From Chara braunii (lineage: Eukaryota; Streptophyta; Charophyceae; Charales; Characeae), in NCBI GenBank assembly GCA_003427395.1, contig BFEA01000183.1:200392-237925 (forward strand): a DNA stretch of 37,534 nt, given 5' to 3'. Each line of letters begins with the position of its first letter. Position 1 is the first letter of the stretch. Shown here one piece after another: positions 29,127 to 37,534 of this stretch. A program made the position numbers and the translations under genes. The notes beneath the pieces are model-generated. The model did no database searches and had not been told where the DNA came from. It saw only the letters and a list, made by a program, of their open reading frames with translations.

Positions 29127-29989
29127 GAGTGGAGATCATACTGACTACTTACAAAAGAAAGAAAGAAAGAAAAAACTAGTAAAAGCTATAAAACAGCAAT
29201 GCAAAAGTGCACTTTCATGAAATTTCACCAGCATTCCAATTTCAGAAATCTCATCAGAGGAAATTCCAATGGCCCAAATGATAGCAAATTTGCTACACTG
29301 CAACCTTAAACCAACAGGCAATAATGCCAATAAATGAAAAAAATAAAATTGAACCCCAACCTGGGTGGGGATCTGGTCCGCCCGGCTGACTGGTGGGGGA
29401 CCGGGCAGGGCACCCAGTAGGGGGCCGGCCCCCCCCTGCGCACTCACCTGTCTGGGGGTCTCGGACCCCGTTTTCGCTGCTTCTGCTTCTTCTTCTTCTT
29501 CTTCTTCTTCTTCTTCTTCTTCTTCTTCTTCTTCTTCTTCTTCTGCTTCTGCTTCTTCTTCTTGTGCTTCTGCTTCTTCTGCTTCTGCTTCTTCTGCTTC
29601 TGCTTCTTCTTCTGCTCCTCTTCCTCCTCCTCCTACTTCTCCTCCTCCTCCACGCGATACACGACAGGTTAAAAAAAAAAAAAAAAAAACGAAGGCCGTC
29701 CTCCTCCCCCAGACACCCCAGCACCCCCCACCCAGACCAATCACCCCCCTCCACCCCCCAAAACCAAAATTTTAATGCGAATTCGGGGTCCTCTCGCCGA
29801 GTGCAGAATGAGCCCGTTTTCAAAAACAAAATAAAAAATATTCTGGGCGGTTTTTGGCCCGCCCCATTTACCCAGGTGTCCCCCCGGGCCCAACCGGCCG
29901 GATGGCATCCTCACGCAGCCCCCAAAACTAATTTCAGTTTTGGACCTGTTCCTCAGGAGCTGAAGTGGGGTCCCGGTTAACCACTTGTG
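29127..29989. repeat. Microsatellite-rich insert with a long TTC/TGC tract
   Basis: No gene is supported. The part at 29127-29360 is AT-rich with a GAAA repeat. A GC-rich stretch (29360-29470) precedes a pyrimidine tract at about 29476-29645, made of CTT/TTC triplets with some CTG and CCT. A run of about 20 A follows (29670-29689), then C-rich (29700-29760) and mixed sequence with a GGGCGGTTTTTGGCCCGCCC inverted repeat near 29845-29864. The long Leu-, Ser- or Glu-rich ORFs here come from the triplet repeat. It separates the GyD integrase remnant from its probable 3' end. Confidence 0.65.
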
Positions 29990-30880
29990 AGACAAGAAGG
30001 GTCGTAGCTTGTTGGAGGACCTCCAAATTCAGCTTGCAAGAGTGAAAGGATGTCTTGCACTTGGGTGCCTAAGTCTTAGATCCGTCCCAGAAGTCCCATA
30101 TGCCATTTATCATAGCCCAAACCATTAGGCCCAGCAGTACTGTAGCCGTTATAGGCTACGATAGGTTCGTTTGTACAGTCAGTCCCGTAGGTCGCTCGGC
30201 TAGGCAGTCCAACCAATGGGCCAATCCCAAAAATAGGAGCTCAGTCCTTTGAAAGTCTGGTACCTACTGAATGTCAAACAATACCGCGACTGACAGGTGG
30301 GAGATCAGTATGGGTCCTCAATCCATGATTTCGAACTGCTTCAAGACATAACAGTCCAGCGGCCTCCCAAGGTCAACACAATTCTTCGCTATCCTGTTGT
30401 GTAAGCGCTGCTGCATTTGCGGGCAAGTGTCAAGGGGGACTGGAGAGCGTAGCCTAGGTTAGTTTATGGTGCCCAGTGCCATAGCTATCCTGTTTTGTAA
30501 GCGCTGCTGCATGTGCAGGCAAGTGTCAAGGGGACTGGAGAGCGTAGCCTAGGTTAGTTTATGGTGCCCAGTGCCATAGCTGAGGAAGCGAAGTGAGGGA
30601 GAGAGTGATGAAGTGAGAGAGAAGATATGCAGGGAAGGGAAATCCATAGCTGTTAGGTGGAAGTGAGAGTGGGAGAGAGAGAACTTGTGTTACCTCATGG
30701 ATGTTGGAGATGACATTAGCCCCCGTGTACATAAGCAGAGACTTTGTCCATAATCCCTTGATTCTCCAATATGAATTCCAAGTTTTCTTTATTTGTGTGT
30801 GTCTTGCGCCTGCTGTGCGGAGCTTGGTGTGACTAATGTGAGCTTTTGCGGGGACTCTACTTCTGAAAGACACTGAAAAG
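29990..30880 (+). mobile_element. Probable GyD 3' UTR and LTR, eroded
   Basis: The sequence GGAGGACCTCCAAATTCAGC at about 30017, then AAGAGTGAAAGGATG, parallels the GyA 3' end (GGAGGACCTCAAATTTAGGC, then GGGAGTGAAACGG). An LTR would start at about 30052. Internal GCCATAGCT motifs resemble other LTRs here, and a 96-bp tandem duplication lies within. The right end is not resolved. This is probably the 3' end of the element whose integrase is at 27250-28160. Bases 30881-31090 show nothing except a possible intron 3' part. Confidence 0.5.
30388..30579. repeat. 96-bp tandem duplication
   Basis: Bases 30388-30483 and 30484-30579 are near-identical, both beginning GCTATCCTGTT and containing GGAGAGCGTAGCCTAGG. 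Only a few substitutions or one-base indels separate them, so the event looks recent. Confidence 0.88.
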
Positions 30881-31107
30881 TGTCCCTGGGGAGCTGGTGG
30901 GGGATTAGCTGGCCGTTAAACAGCAGCTGAGTTTCAGAAAACTTTCTGAATTCCTCATTTGAGTGGATAGTGCACTTTGGTGTGGCAACTTCTGTTTCAT
31001 TGGTTTTAACTTCGTGGTTTTGTTAAATGAGCAGTCACTGGGTCTATTCTGATCAGCCATCTATGCACTGTTTCGCTGTTTGGCTTGCAGGTGAAGTGCG
31101 GGGCAGA

Positions 31108-31696
31108 ATGGCATCAGCCGATCTATTGGGCCGTGCTGGACGAGAAGGTGGGCGTCATGGTAGGCGCCATCCCTCTTTGATAAATTCATCTAGAGGGACA
31201 TACGGACATTTGCGGAACAGCCTGGCAACAAGCAATCGACACCTTAGTGTGGCAAGTAGTAGGAGTAACGGCAGCGGTGGGAGAAGCAGTGCAGCACCTG
31301 GAGCTGGGCCAGGGCTGTTGGGGGCCTCGCCTAGTGGCTATGGGGCGAATGGAAACTATGGTCAAAGGGGAAATGATTTTAGCAGTTATGGTAGTAGGAG
31401 TTCTGGAAGATATAGAGGAGGAGGAGGAGGGGGGGGGAGTGGGGCTTCCATGGCGAGTGTCAATGGTGGTTTGAACCCTGGTGGACGGTTGGTGGGTAAT
31501 GAAGGCAGTAGGGTAGCGATTGGGTTTGACATGGGAGTTGATATGGGTTACAGGGATCCTGCGTTTGGCGCTGGGGAGCTCCGTGACTATGGGCATGGGA
31601 CTCGTGGTGGGGGAATTCTGCCTTCTCCAGATGGATCAGAGTATACTCCTCATGGTACATTTATTCGCACACCACGAGCTGCTTCCCGGTTTGCAG
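31108..31696 (+). CDS. Candidate host exon, Gly/Ser-rich N-terminal protein segment
   Basis: An open frame runs from ATG at 31108 to a GT donor at 31697 (TTTGCAG|GTTGG), about 196 codons without a stop. Upstream, TTTGGCTTGCAG at 31079-31090 is a good acceptor, so a 5' UTR intron is plausible. The protein starts MASADLLGRAGREGGRHGRR, has a region rich in Ser, Asn and Gly, a run of seven Gly after YR, and a less biased end (GFDMGVDMGYRDPAF, EYTPHGTFIRTPRAASRF). No known domain is recognised. It has no retroelement similarity and unlike neighbours no decay, which favours a real single-copy gene. Further exons are not visible within the window. Chance openness in GC-rich sequence remains possible. 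Confidence 0.5.
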
Positions 31697-31731
31697 GTTG
31701 GTGCTCTCTCTGTTAATGGCCACAATGGCAG

Positions 31732-32019
31732 TTTTGTACAACTGTCTCTCTCTGGACATTGTGGGGCCCCTATGTGGTCTCTCGGGGTTACACGTGCTTA
31801 CACGTGCTCACATAAATCACACACACTTGCAGAGGCACATCGCTTCCTACCTGTGCACCCCGCATTGCCTCCCAATTTTGTACAACTCGCTCTCTGCGCA
31901 TCGTGGCCCCTATGTGGTTTCTCGGGGCCACACACATGCCTACACTTGATCATAAATCGCGCACACTTGCAGAGACACATTGCTTCCCACCTGTGCACCC
32001 TACATTGCCCTCCAATCCT
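31732..32019. repeat. 144-bp tandem duplication beside the candidate exon
   Basis: Two copies start at 31732 and 31876, both TTTTGTACAACT. They share CCCTATGTGGT, TCTCGGGG, the ACACTTGCAGAG block and CACCTGTGCACCC, with roughly 15-20 percent differences. The piece lies in the putative intron following the exon. Confidence 0.8.
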
Positions 32020-32036
32020 GTGAAACTGCGTGCTGG

Positions 32037-32175
32037 TTGAGCGCGCGGTTGGCGCTCAAGGATTTGAGTGCCACTCGAAAGCGCGCTCAAATCGCGCTTG
32101 AGCGGGGTTTCAGTGGGTGCAGGAATATTTTTTTCGGGGGCAAAAAATAAAAAATAGGGTTGTAGATCTACAACC
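32037..32175. repeat. Cluster of palindromes
   Basis: TTGAGCGCGC (32037-32046) is complementary to GCGCGCTCAA (32081-32090). Between them GGCGCTCAA and TTGAGTGCC can pair as well (one G-U), and a further CTCAA...TTGAG stem overlaps at 32086-32102. The sequence thus forms nested or alternative hairpins. An 18-bp perfect palindrome, GGTTGTAGATCTACAACC, is at 32158-32175. Bases 32180-32230 are AT-rich. Confidence 0.75.
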
Positions 32176-32243
32176 TTATATTTGTTTATTTTATTTTATT
32201 TTAAAAATATAAAAACTGAAACGAAAAACACACACACAAACCT

Positions 32244-32336
32244 CCTCTCTGCCTACGGTTTACCGGGCAGCTCTGTTCGACGATAGACAATATATATTGC
32301 CAAATAGAACTGCCCGGTAAGCCGTCGGCAGAGAGG
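32244..32336. repeat. 93-nt hairpin, miRNA-precursor-like
   Basis: Arms 32244-32273 and 32307-32336 are 30 nt long with 27 Watson-Crick pairs plus one G-T pair; each arm contains TACCGGGCAG or its complement. The loop is 33 nt and AT-rich. CA repeats lie on the left and a GT repeat on the right. The size and near-perfect stem are typical of a plant miRNA precursor or a tiny foldback element. Confidence 0.75.
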
Positions 32337-32374
32337 GAGAAGAAAGCAACAGACGAGGGGTTGTGACAAACTGT

Positions 32375-32376
<2 letters not shown>

Positions 32377-32414
<38 letters not shown>
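32377..32414 (+). repeat. (GT)19 microsatellite
   Basis: An uninterrupted dinucleotide GT run of 38 bp. Bases 32415-32720 hold no gene; a roughly 35-bp block (GGTAACCGACTTAAATAC) near 32585 recurs near 33350. Confidence 0.95.
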
Positions 32415-32416
<2 letters not shown>

Positions 32417-32720
32417 AGTATAAGTATTTTTTGGCTGTGACAGACCGTGGGTGCTGGTTTGTGATGGGTGTGAACCGACAGTCTGTAAAGTTTTCCATCT
32501 GATGTGTGTGAGTGATAGTCTGCTTTGATTTTTGTCACAAGTACCTTGAGGGCAGTGGTTGGTGCCCACCTCAGGGTGCCCATGGTAACCGACTTAAATA
32601 CTAACCTACAGACCTACGGAGCCCAACTGATTGGCAAACCAAACTTGACTTCAGACTTGCTTTCAACATACATGAGAACTGATGGCCAAACCAAACTTGT
32701 CAACTCAGAATCAACAACGA

Positions 32721-33550
32721 ACTTGCACTTAAATCAAGACAACTGTACAACTTGCGGCTATGGCCGCCGAACACTATCTCCACCACCAGCCTCACTCTCC
32801 CTCATGCACACATGTACGAGGATCTACCCTGAATGCCCACGCTACACGGACACACACACTCTATACACTCTGTCTGCACCAACAGCTGGGCGGCTATGGT
32901 CGTCGTTGTCTTCCTCCTTCCAGCTATGGCTGTCGTCTTCCTCTCTCCCCACTTCAGCTCCGGGCACCTGCAGACCTCCACGCACAAGTCACCAAGGCAG
33001 CGCTTCCGCATGGCTCACAGGCGAATGAATGAATGGCTGGACGCTGCCTCTTTATTTATACTTCCTTGGAGGTGGCCGGGCCCTGCCCCAAAGCGCGTGG
33101 GCCTGGGCCAAAATGTGTGGCCCCGGGAAACTTCCAGATGCGTGGCCCACTGGCCAAAACCCGTGGAACTCTCCGCGTCGTCCAGAACCTTCCCCACGTG
33201 CAGCCCTTACCCAGGTACTTGCTGACTCCGACAGACTCTTCCGGACAGACTCTTTTGGACCTTAGAGCCTATGGACTGTTACCTACAGACTGACTCTTAG
33301 GCCTTCGAAGAGGTAAGTCGAGACTTCTAGAACAGACCTTCCTAAGCTAATGGTAACAGACTTAAGTACTAACCTACAGACCTAGGGATCAAGCCTGACT
33401 TCCCTTCCTACAGCCTAACCTATGATACAGGACAGGTCTAGGGATCGAATCTCAATCAGCACACAGGGTCAATGTACAGGGTTCAGGCATAAGTCTAGAG
33501 ATCGAGTCTCAGTGTCTGCAATGTCATGTCAACTGGGTGAAACCGTTTCA
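32721..33550 (-). mobile_element. GyE 3' LTR (left limit uncertain)
   Basis: The minus strand starts TGAAACGGTTTCACCC at 33550, matching GyA and the solo LTR. Shared blocks include CCATTCATTCATTCGCC and TATAAATA. The left end is not certain; TGCAC near 32721 is used by analogy with TTGCA ends. A block near 33350 recurs near 32585, just outside this limit, so the LTR may be rearranged or extend further left. Pyrimidine-rich CACACA tracts and CTATGG motifs resemble the other LTRs. Confidence 0.6.
33051..33060 (-). promoter_or_regulatory. GyE LTR TATA box
   Basis: The minus strand reads TATAAATAAA, about 490 bp after the LTR start. Flanking bases match the solo LTR at 28639-28645. Conservation supports a real core promoter; transcription would run into the flanking DNA toward lower coordinates. 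Confidence 0.65.
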
Positions 33551-33621
33551 CTCCCGCTGTCCTAAATTTGAGGTCCTCCAGGAACACTCTAACTCAATGT
33601 AGGACCTTTCCCCGTTCTTTC

Positions 33622-34960
33622 TCATTCATAGGTGTGTACTATGCTGGGAGCGGTTTCTAACAGCTCTGTTCTAGTAAACCATCTGTCTTCCTCTGGATCC
33701 TGATATGTGAACCTGACTTTGTATTGCTTCTGGGGATGACCTCGCCGTCCGGTTCTGAACATGTCCTCTTCCACTATGCGATCTATATCATAGGCACCAT
33801 CCATATCTGGTGGAATCATTGACCTTAGCGAAGGAAATATGTCGCTGGTGGTGCATGGCACGGAAGACTGGGTACGTGTGGAGATGCGCTGGAATGTCTA
33901 TAGTGTATGATGGTCCGTCCTCTCCTCCTTGACTTCTAGGACAGGCCATGGTCCTCTGTACACAGGTAAGAGATTTTGCGAGATGTCCTCCTCGGGTGCG
34001 AACTCTTTAGACTTGACCCAGACTAAGTCATCTACCTGAAACTGTGAAGGTCGGCTGTGCTTGTTAGCTTGTTCGATCATACGATGCTGGGCCTTTCTAA
34101 GATTGTCAATTACTCTGGCGACTTCCTGCTCATGCTGCAATCCAAACTCTCGGGTGCCGGGCGGTAATCTCTGTATCTGATCCCGGTTTAGTCCTTCAAA
34201 CGGTCTCCTTGGTCTAAAGGACTTGTGCAGCTCATTAGGGGTCCTATAGCTAAATGAACATTGTTGTTATAGGCGCTTGCTACCTTGGGGAGCATCTTAT
34301 CCCAGTTCACTTGATCCGGTGTAATATACATTCTGAGTAGCTGTTGCAAGATCTTATTCTTCTGTTTTGTCTGGCCGTTCGTCTTTGGGTGTCGGCCTGA
34401 TGACATCAACAACTTGGACCCATAGACTTTCATAAGATCCTGCCAATTCTGATTGGTAAACCGCGTGTCCCTATCACTAACTATGGACAGTGGCATTCCA
34501 TGCTCGCTTGCGTAGAAATCAAAGAACTTTCCTATTACTAAATATGTCTGCGCTTCTGCCGGTAGCGGAACAAAACTGCATACTTACGAAATCGATCTAC
34601 TATGACCATAACTTGACTTTTGCCATGCCTACTTCTGACCCTAGTATCCATAAAGTCGATGGAAACTGACTCTTCGGGTCCTGATGGAATAGGTAGGGGT
34701 CTGAGAAGACATAGCGGGGCTCTTGTTGTGGTCTTATTGCGCTTACATACTTTGCAACTGTGAATATACTCGTACTCTATGCAGTCTGCTTTCATACTTG
34801 GCCACATGTATGACATCATCAGGTTAGCTAAAGTCTTTTGCCATCAGAAGTGCCCCTCTTTATCGTGGAATTCCCCTAAGATCAGACTACGGATCTCTTC
34901 ATTGTTGGGGACGCATAGTTTGTTAGCAACATTGGTCTTCTTGAACAATAACCCGTTCGG
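33622..34960 (-). pseudogene. GyE integrase and chromodomain, broken
   Basis: From right: NKLCVPNNEEIRSLI, WHFWW-type pieces, then MMSYMWPSMKADCIEY, HSCKVCKRNK (Cys pair kept), SIDFMDTRVRSR (first Asp), VMVIVDRFRKYAV, VSDRDTRFTNQNWQDL (second Asp) and HPKTNGQTKQKN where the catalytic Glu is Lys. Frameshifts lie near 34535, 34190 and 33900. The tail has DDLVWVKSKEFAPEEDI, GPWPVLEVKEE, then MIPPDMDGAYDIDRIVEEDMF, a single copy of the block doubled in GyA, and TELLETAPSIVHTYE, with a stop near 33622. Confidence 0.86.
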
Positions 34961-35004
34961 GGTTCGGTAGTGCGGCTCACTATTTGGGGCTGCCTTTACT
35001 CTTT

Positions 35005-36330
35005 TCAGCAGCTCACTAAGATCGGGTCCTGTGCATAGGCATCCCTTACTTTCTGTTGCAGATCAACCCCTATGTCTAGATAGTGCACTATCGTGCCAAA
35101 AGAATCTGCCCTCCTGCTTAGAGCTTCGGCTACCACATTATAGTTGCCTTTAACGGGTTTTAGCTCAAAGTCAAACTGGTCTATCTCAGCAGCCCATCTA
35201 GTCAACTTGGGCGTCATCTCGGCTTGGGTCTTTAGCCATCTAAGAGTTTCATGATCTTAATATACCTTGAAGTGCCTCCCAAGCAGGTAGTGCTTCCAGT
35301 GATCTAAGGCCTGCCTGAGAGCGTAAAGTTCTCTCTCGTATGTCGATGTTGCCACCTTCTCTGAGGGCAGCCTGGCTGATATGAACTTTGCGGGTCTATA
35401 ATTGTTGCCGTCATATTGCTGCAAGACGGCGCTTATGCCATACTGACTAACATCTGTTGTGACAACAAATGGCAGTGACGGATCAACAACTTTGAGGACA
35501 GGGTACTCTATTAAGGCCTTCTTTAATTTCTTAAAGGCTGACGTGCAATCCTGGTCCCACTTCCAAATTGTCTCTTTCCTGAGTAACCTATGAAGGGGAG
35601 CAGTGATCGTGGAGAAGTTCCTCACGAACTTCCTTCTTTAATTAGGAACGAGCGGAACTCTGTCAGCGTCCGAGGAGTCGACCAATTTCTAATCGACACT
35701 TTCTTATTGTCCTCAGGCCGAATGTCGTCTTCGTCTAGTACATGATCCCGATAAAGAATCTCTGTCTTGGCCCACTCACACTTCTTCGGGTTAATCTGAA
35801 AGTTAGACTCTCTCAACTTTCCTAGAATCTGCCTCAGATGACCCTCATGCTCCGCGAGGGTCTTGCTGAACACTAAGATATCGTCTAAATACACTTACGA
35901 CGAATCTATCTAACCAGGAGCTAAAATAAGTCGTTCATGCAACGTCGGAATGTGGCCGGTGCATTAGTTAGTCCAAATGGCATCACTGTGAACTCGTAAT
36001 GCCCATAGCTTGTCTTGAACGCTCTTGTACTGGTCGTCAGGGTGGACCTCTATCTGATGGTAACCTGATTTTAGATCTATCTTTGAGAAGTACTTACAAC
36101 CTTGTAATAGATCTAACAGGGCATCTATACGAGGCAACTACTCTACATTCTTGATTGTGATGGCGTTCAGTCCCTTGTAGTCGATACACATACGTAGTTC
36201 TCCCTCCTTCGTTGGGACAAACAAAACAGGTGCGCCAAATGGCGACAAACTAGGCCTTATCCATCCTTTCTCTAGGAGCTCGCTTGCGAAGCTCCTCTAG
36301 CTCCGTGGGAGACATCCTCTAGACTGCTCC
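35005..36330 (-). pseudogene. GyE reverse transcriptase and RNase H, several frames
   Basis: From right: LEELRKR-type thumb-lead sequence, [25 protein letters not shown], then a TAG where Gln fits, [25 protein letters not shown] (first Asp kept), and the region toward PFG is frame-shifted (about 35925-36040). [15 protein letters not shown] is intact at about 35866-35894. EFRSFL leads to a frameshift near 35640. RNase H then reads TTDVSQYGISAVLQQ (A to V in the usual DAS), STYERELYALRQAL, and after a TAA near 35259 in the VY-DHETL motif LTRWAAEIDQFDF and VVAEALSRRADSF, with the Asp of the final motif changed (VAEALS for VADALS). Confidence 0.85.
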
Positions 36331-37003
36331 CTTTACTGCTAGGCTCTATCTCTATGCGGTGCTGGGTCAGTTTGGGCACTACCCCTGAAGGTGCTTCAGA
36401 CAGGTCCTTGTACTCTTCCAGCAAACTGGAGATAGTAGGATGAATCTTCTCTTCCTTTTTGGGCTTATCAGACATTGGTCTCACATGGGCCACGAACACC
36501 TGCTCTTCGAGCTGCTCCTTTCGCACAAGTCTGGCGAACACAAAAGCGTTGAGGCAGCAATGGGCAAGGGGGTTATTTACCCCAGACTCGTGGTACAAGC
36601 GGACTTGCTTGACTTCGCCTGACGGACTAGGGAGCCTGCACTCGTGCTCTCTAAGGTGCAATGTGGCTCCTGCTGCGTCTCCCCAATCTGTGCCTAACAT
36701 AATATCAAACGGGAGGTTCTCTTCTACGAGGAGGGTCGAAGAACGTAGCACCTTCTCTACCTTCCCCTCTTTCCCTAGGTGAAAGCAGGCGCGAACCCCC
36801 TCAACATACTCTTCGACGTGCATCCTACTGTTGTCTGCAAGGATGTTGACTACATGTTCTTCTAATCGTTGGACTTTCAAATTAAGCTTCAACTTTTTCA
36901 GGGCTTTACGACTAATATAACTCCTAGTGGCCCCACTGTCTATCAGGGCCTCTACTCTAGCTCTAAAAATTGCTACGTTTGCGAGGATCCCATCCTTCTT
37001 CAT
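36331..37003 (-). pseudogene. GyE aspartic protease region
   Basis: From the MKKDGILANVAIFRARV start at about 37003, the protease motif EALIDSGATRSYIS follows at residues 18-31, with an intact D-S-G. Further on are FDIMLGTDW, the usual second half of the protease fold, and the linker toward RT (HRIEIEPSS). It is open over 240 codons but loses the RT frame near 36330. An upstream TAG at about 37012 separates it from Gag, where a Gln is plausible. It is the only intact protease motif in the window. Confidence 0.85.
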
Positions 37004-37009
37004 CTTGGC

Positions 37010-37534
37010 CTAGGCTTGTCTTCTCTCCTTCAATTCCTCAACTAAGTCTGTGAGGAAAGCGTCTAGAGAGACTCTAATACAAGCAGTCTCTTGGACAACC
37101 TACTAGACGTTGGCCTGCAACCTTTGCCATGGAGATATGTGGAGTGGGAGACTCGACTTCGCACACACGCTCAAGGCCACATACTCCTAGGGTAGGGGCA
37201 GTTGCAACCCCTACCGGCGACTGTCTTTTGCTACCCCAGAAACAACACCACCCCTATACTTAGACAAAATTTTATGATGTGGCCTGGGTCCCTGCAGAAC
37301 ACACACTGAGATCTATTGATACGCTCTTGCCATACTTCCTTCTCAATATCCAGATCTTCCCAAGGTCAACCCTCGGGTAGGCCTTGGTGCCACCAACCCT
37401 ATCTGGGGGGTGACCGACTAGAACGCGGACGGTTGACCCCTTCCTCCCGCTTGACGGTTTCCATTGGCGCCAACCCCCTGGCCGCCCTGTCCTCGACCAC
37501 CTGGGGCCCGACCATTCCGACCAGACCCTTGTCC
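37010..37534 (-). pseudogene. GyE Gag C-terminus with intact CCHC zinc knuckle
   Basis: At 37264-37305 the minus strand encodes CVFCRDPGHIIKFC, a complete C-x2-C-x4-H-x4-C nucleic-acid-binding knuckle. Upstream (right) is a Gly/Arg/Gln-rich region (GQGSGRNGRAPGGRGQGG), then WEDLDIEKEVWQERINR. A TAG near 37420 and a TGA near 37367 interrupt the frame. The Gag N-terminus lies beyond the window. Confidence 0.75.

Larger units (their letters stand above)
32721..37534 (-). mobile_element. GyE: GyA-family Ty3/gypsy element, running off the right edge
   Basis: Read from the right: Gag C-terminus with zinc knuckle, protease, RT, RNase H, integrase, chromodomain, purine-rich PPT-like GCGGGAG, and 3' LTR. 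The order and sequences match GyA. The 5' LTR and N-terminal Gag lie outside the window. The frame is broken by stops and shifts in RT, RNase H and integrase, though the protease and zinc knuckle remain complete. The polyprotein end TELLETAPSIV is shared with GyA. Confidence 0.88.

Noticed and set aside
29145-29980. Long Leu-, Ser- and Glu-rich open reading frames on both strands
   Set aside because: They arise from the TTC/TGC triplet tract; all frames of such a tract are open. No other coding sign.
1-37534. CRISPR arrays, rRNA genes, bacterial operons or insertion sequences
   Set aside because: No evenly spaced repeats with unique spacers, no rRNA-like blocks, no ribosome-binding-site arrangement, and clear eukaryotic retroelement structure throughout.

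Overview
This window looks like repeat-dominated nuclear DNA of a streptophyte plant or alga. It is built almost entirely from decayed, nested Ty3/gypsy-type LTR retrotransposons. Supporting signs are chromodomain-type integrase tails, primer-binding sites of the plant initiator-Met class (TGGTATCAGAGC and TGGTATCGGAGC), LTRs of about 0.9-1.4 kb, microsatellites, one exon-like ORF with intron-type borders, and no operons or bacterial-style genes. A charophyte such as Chara is my best guess from the style of the Gag and Pol proteins, but that is inference and no marker gene proves it. Four ambiguous bases (14071, 14080, 14087, 24987) mark uncertain assembly.

Layout, using local names. (1) 1-370 is low-complexity and GC-rich. 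(2) GyA (+), 371-4784, is a 5'-truncated element with RT-RNaseH, integrase-chromodomain and a 3' LTR; a 981-bp terminal-inverted-repeat element with TTAA target duplications splits its integrase. (3) 4785-6733 holds an LTR-like stretch, an RNase H remnant and an AT-rich direct repeat. (4) GyB (-), 6734-15768, has a 3' LTR, polypurine tract, integrase, RNase H with a 226-bp tandem duplication, RT, Gag, leader, primer-binding site and a truncated 5' LTR. A solo LTR of the same family sits in reverse orientation inside it, with target-site duplications. (5) GyC (+), 15762-25531, is the most complete element. Its 5' LTR carries an antisense piece of a GyB-type gag gene, and that piece carries an 81-bp tRNA-like insert that reads as a circular permutation. 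(6) 25532-30880 is a mosaic: an AT-rich repeat, an old GyB-type LTR, an integrase remnant, a solo LTR with target duplications, a large TTC tract and another LTR. (7) 31108-31696 is the only candidate host exon, followed by tandem repeats, palindromes and a miRNA-like hairpin. (8) GyE (-), about 32721-37534, is a second member of the GyA family running off the right edge, with an intact protease motif and zinc knuckle.

No element seems able to move by itself: every polyprotein has stops or frameshifts. In-frame stops fall mainly where relatives or context suggest Gln (TAG or TAA) or Trp (TGA), the pattern expected from methyl-cytosine deamination. A code change is the less likely alternative. 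Most unusual are the permuted tRNA-like insert, the TTAA element with its long internal hairpin, and the chimeric GyC LTR.
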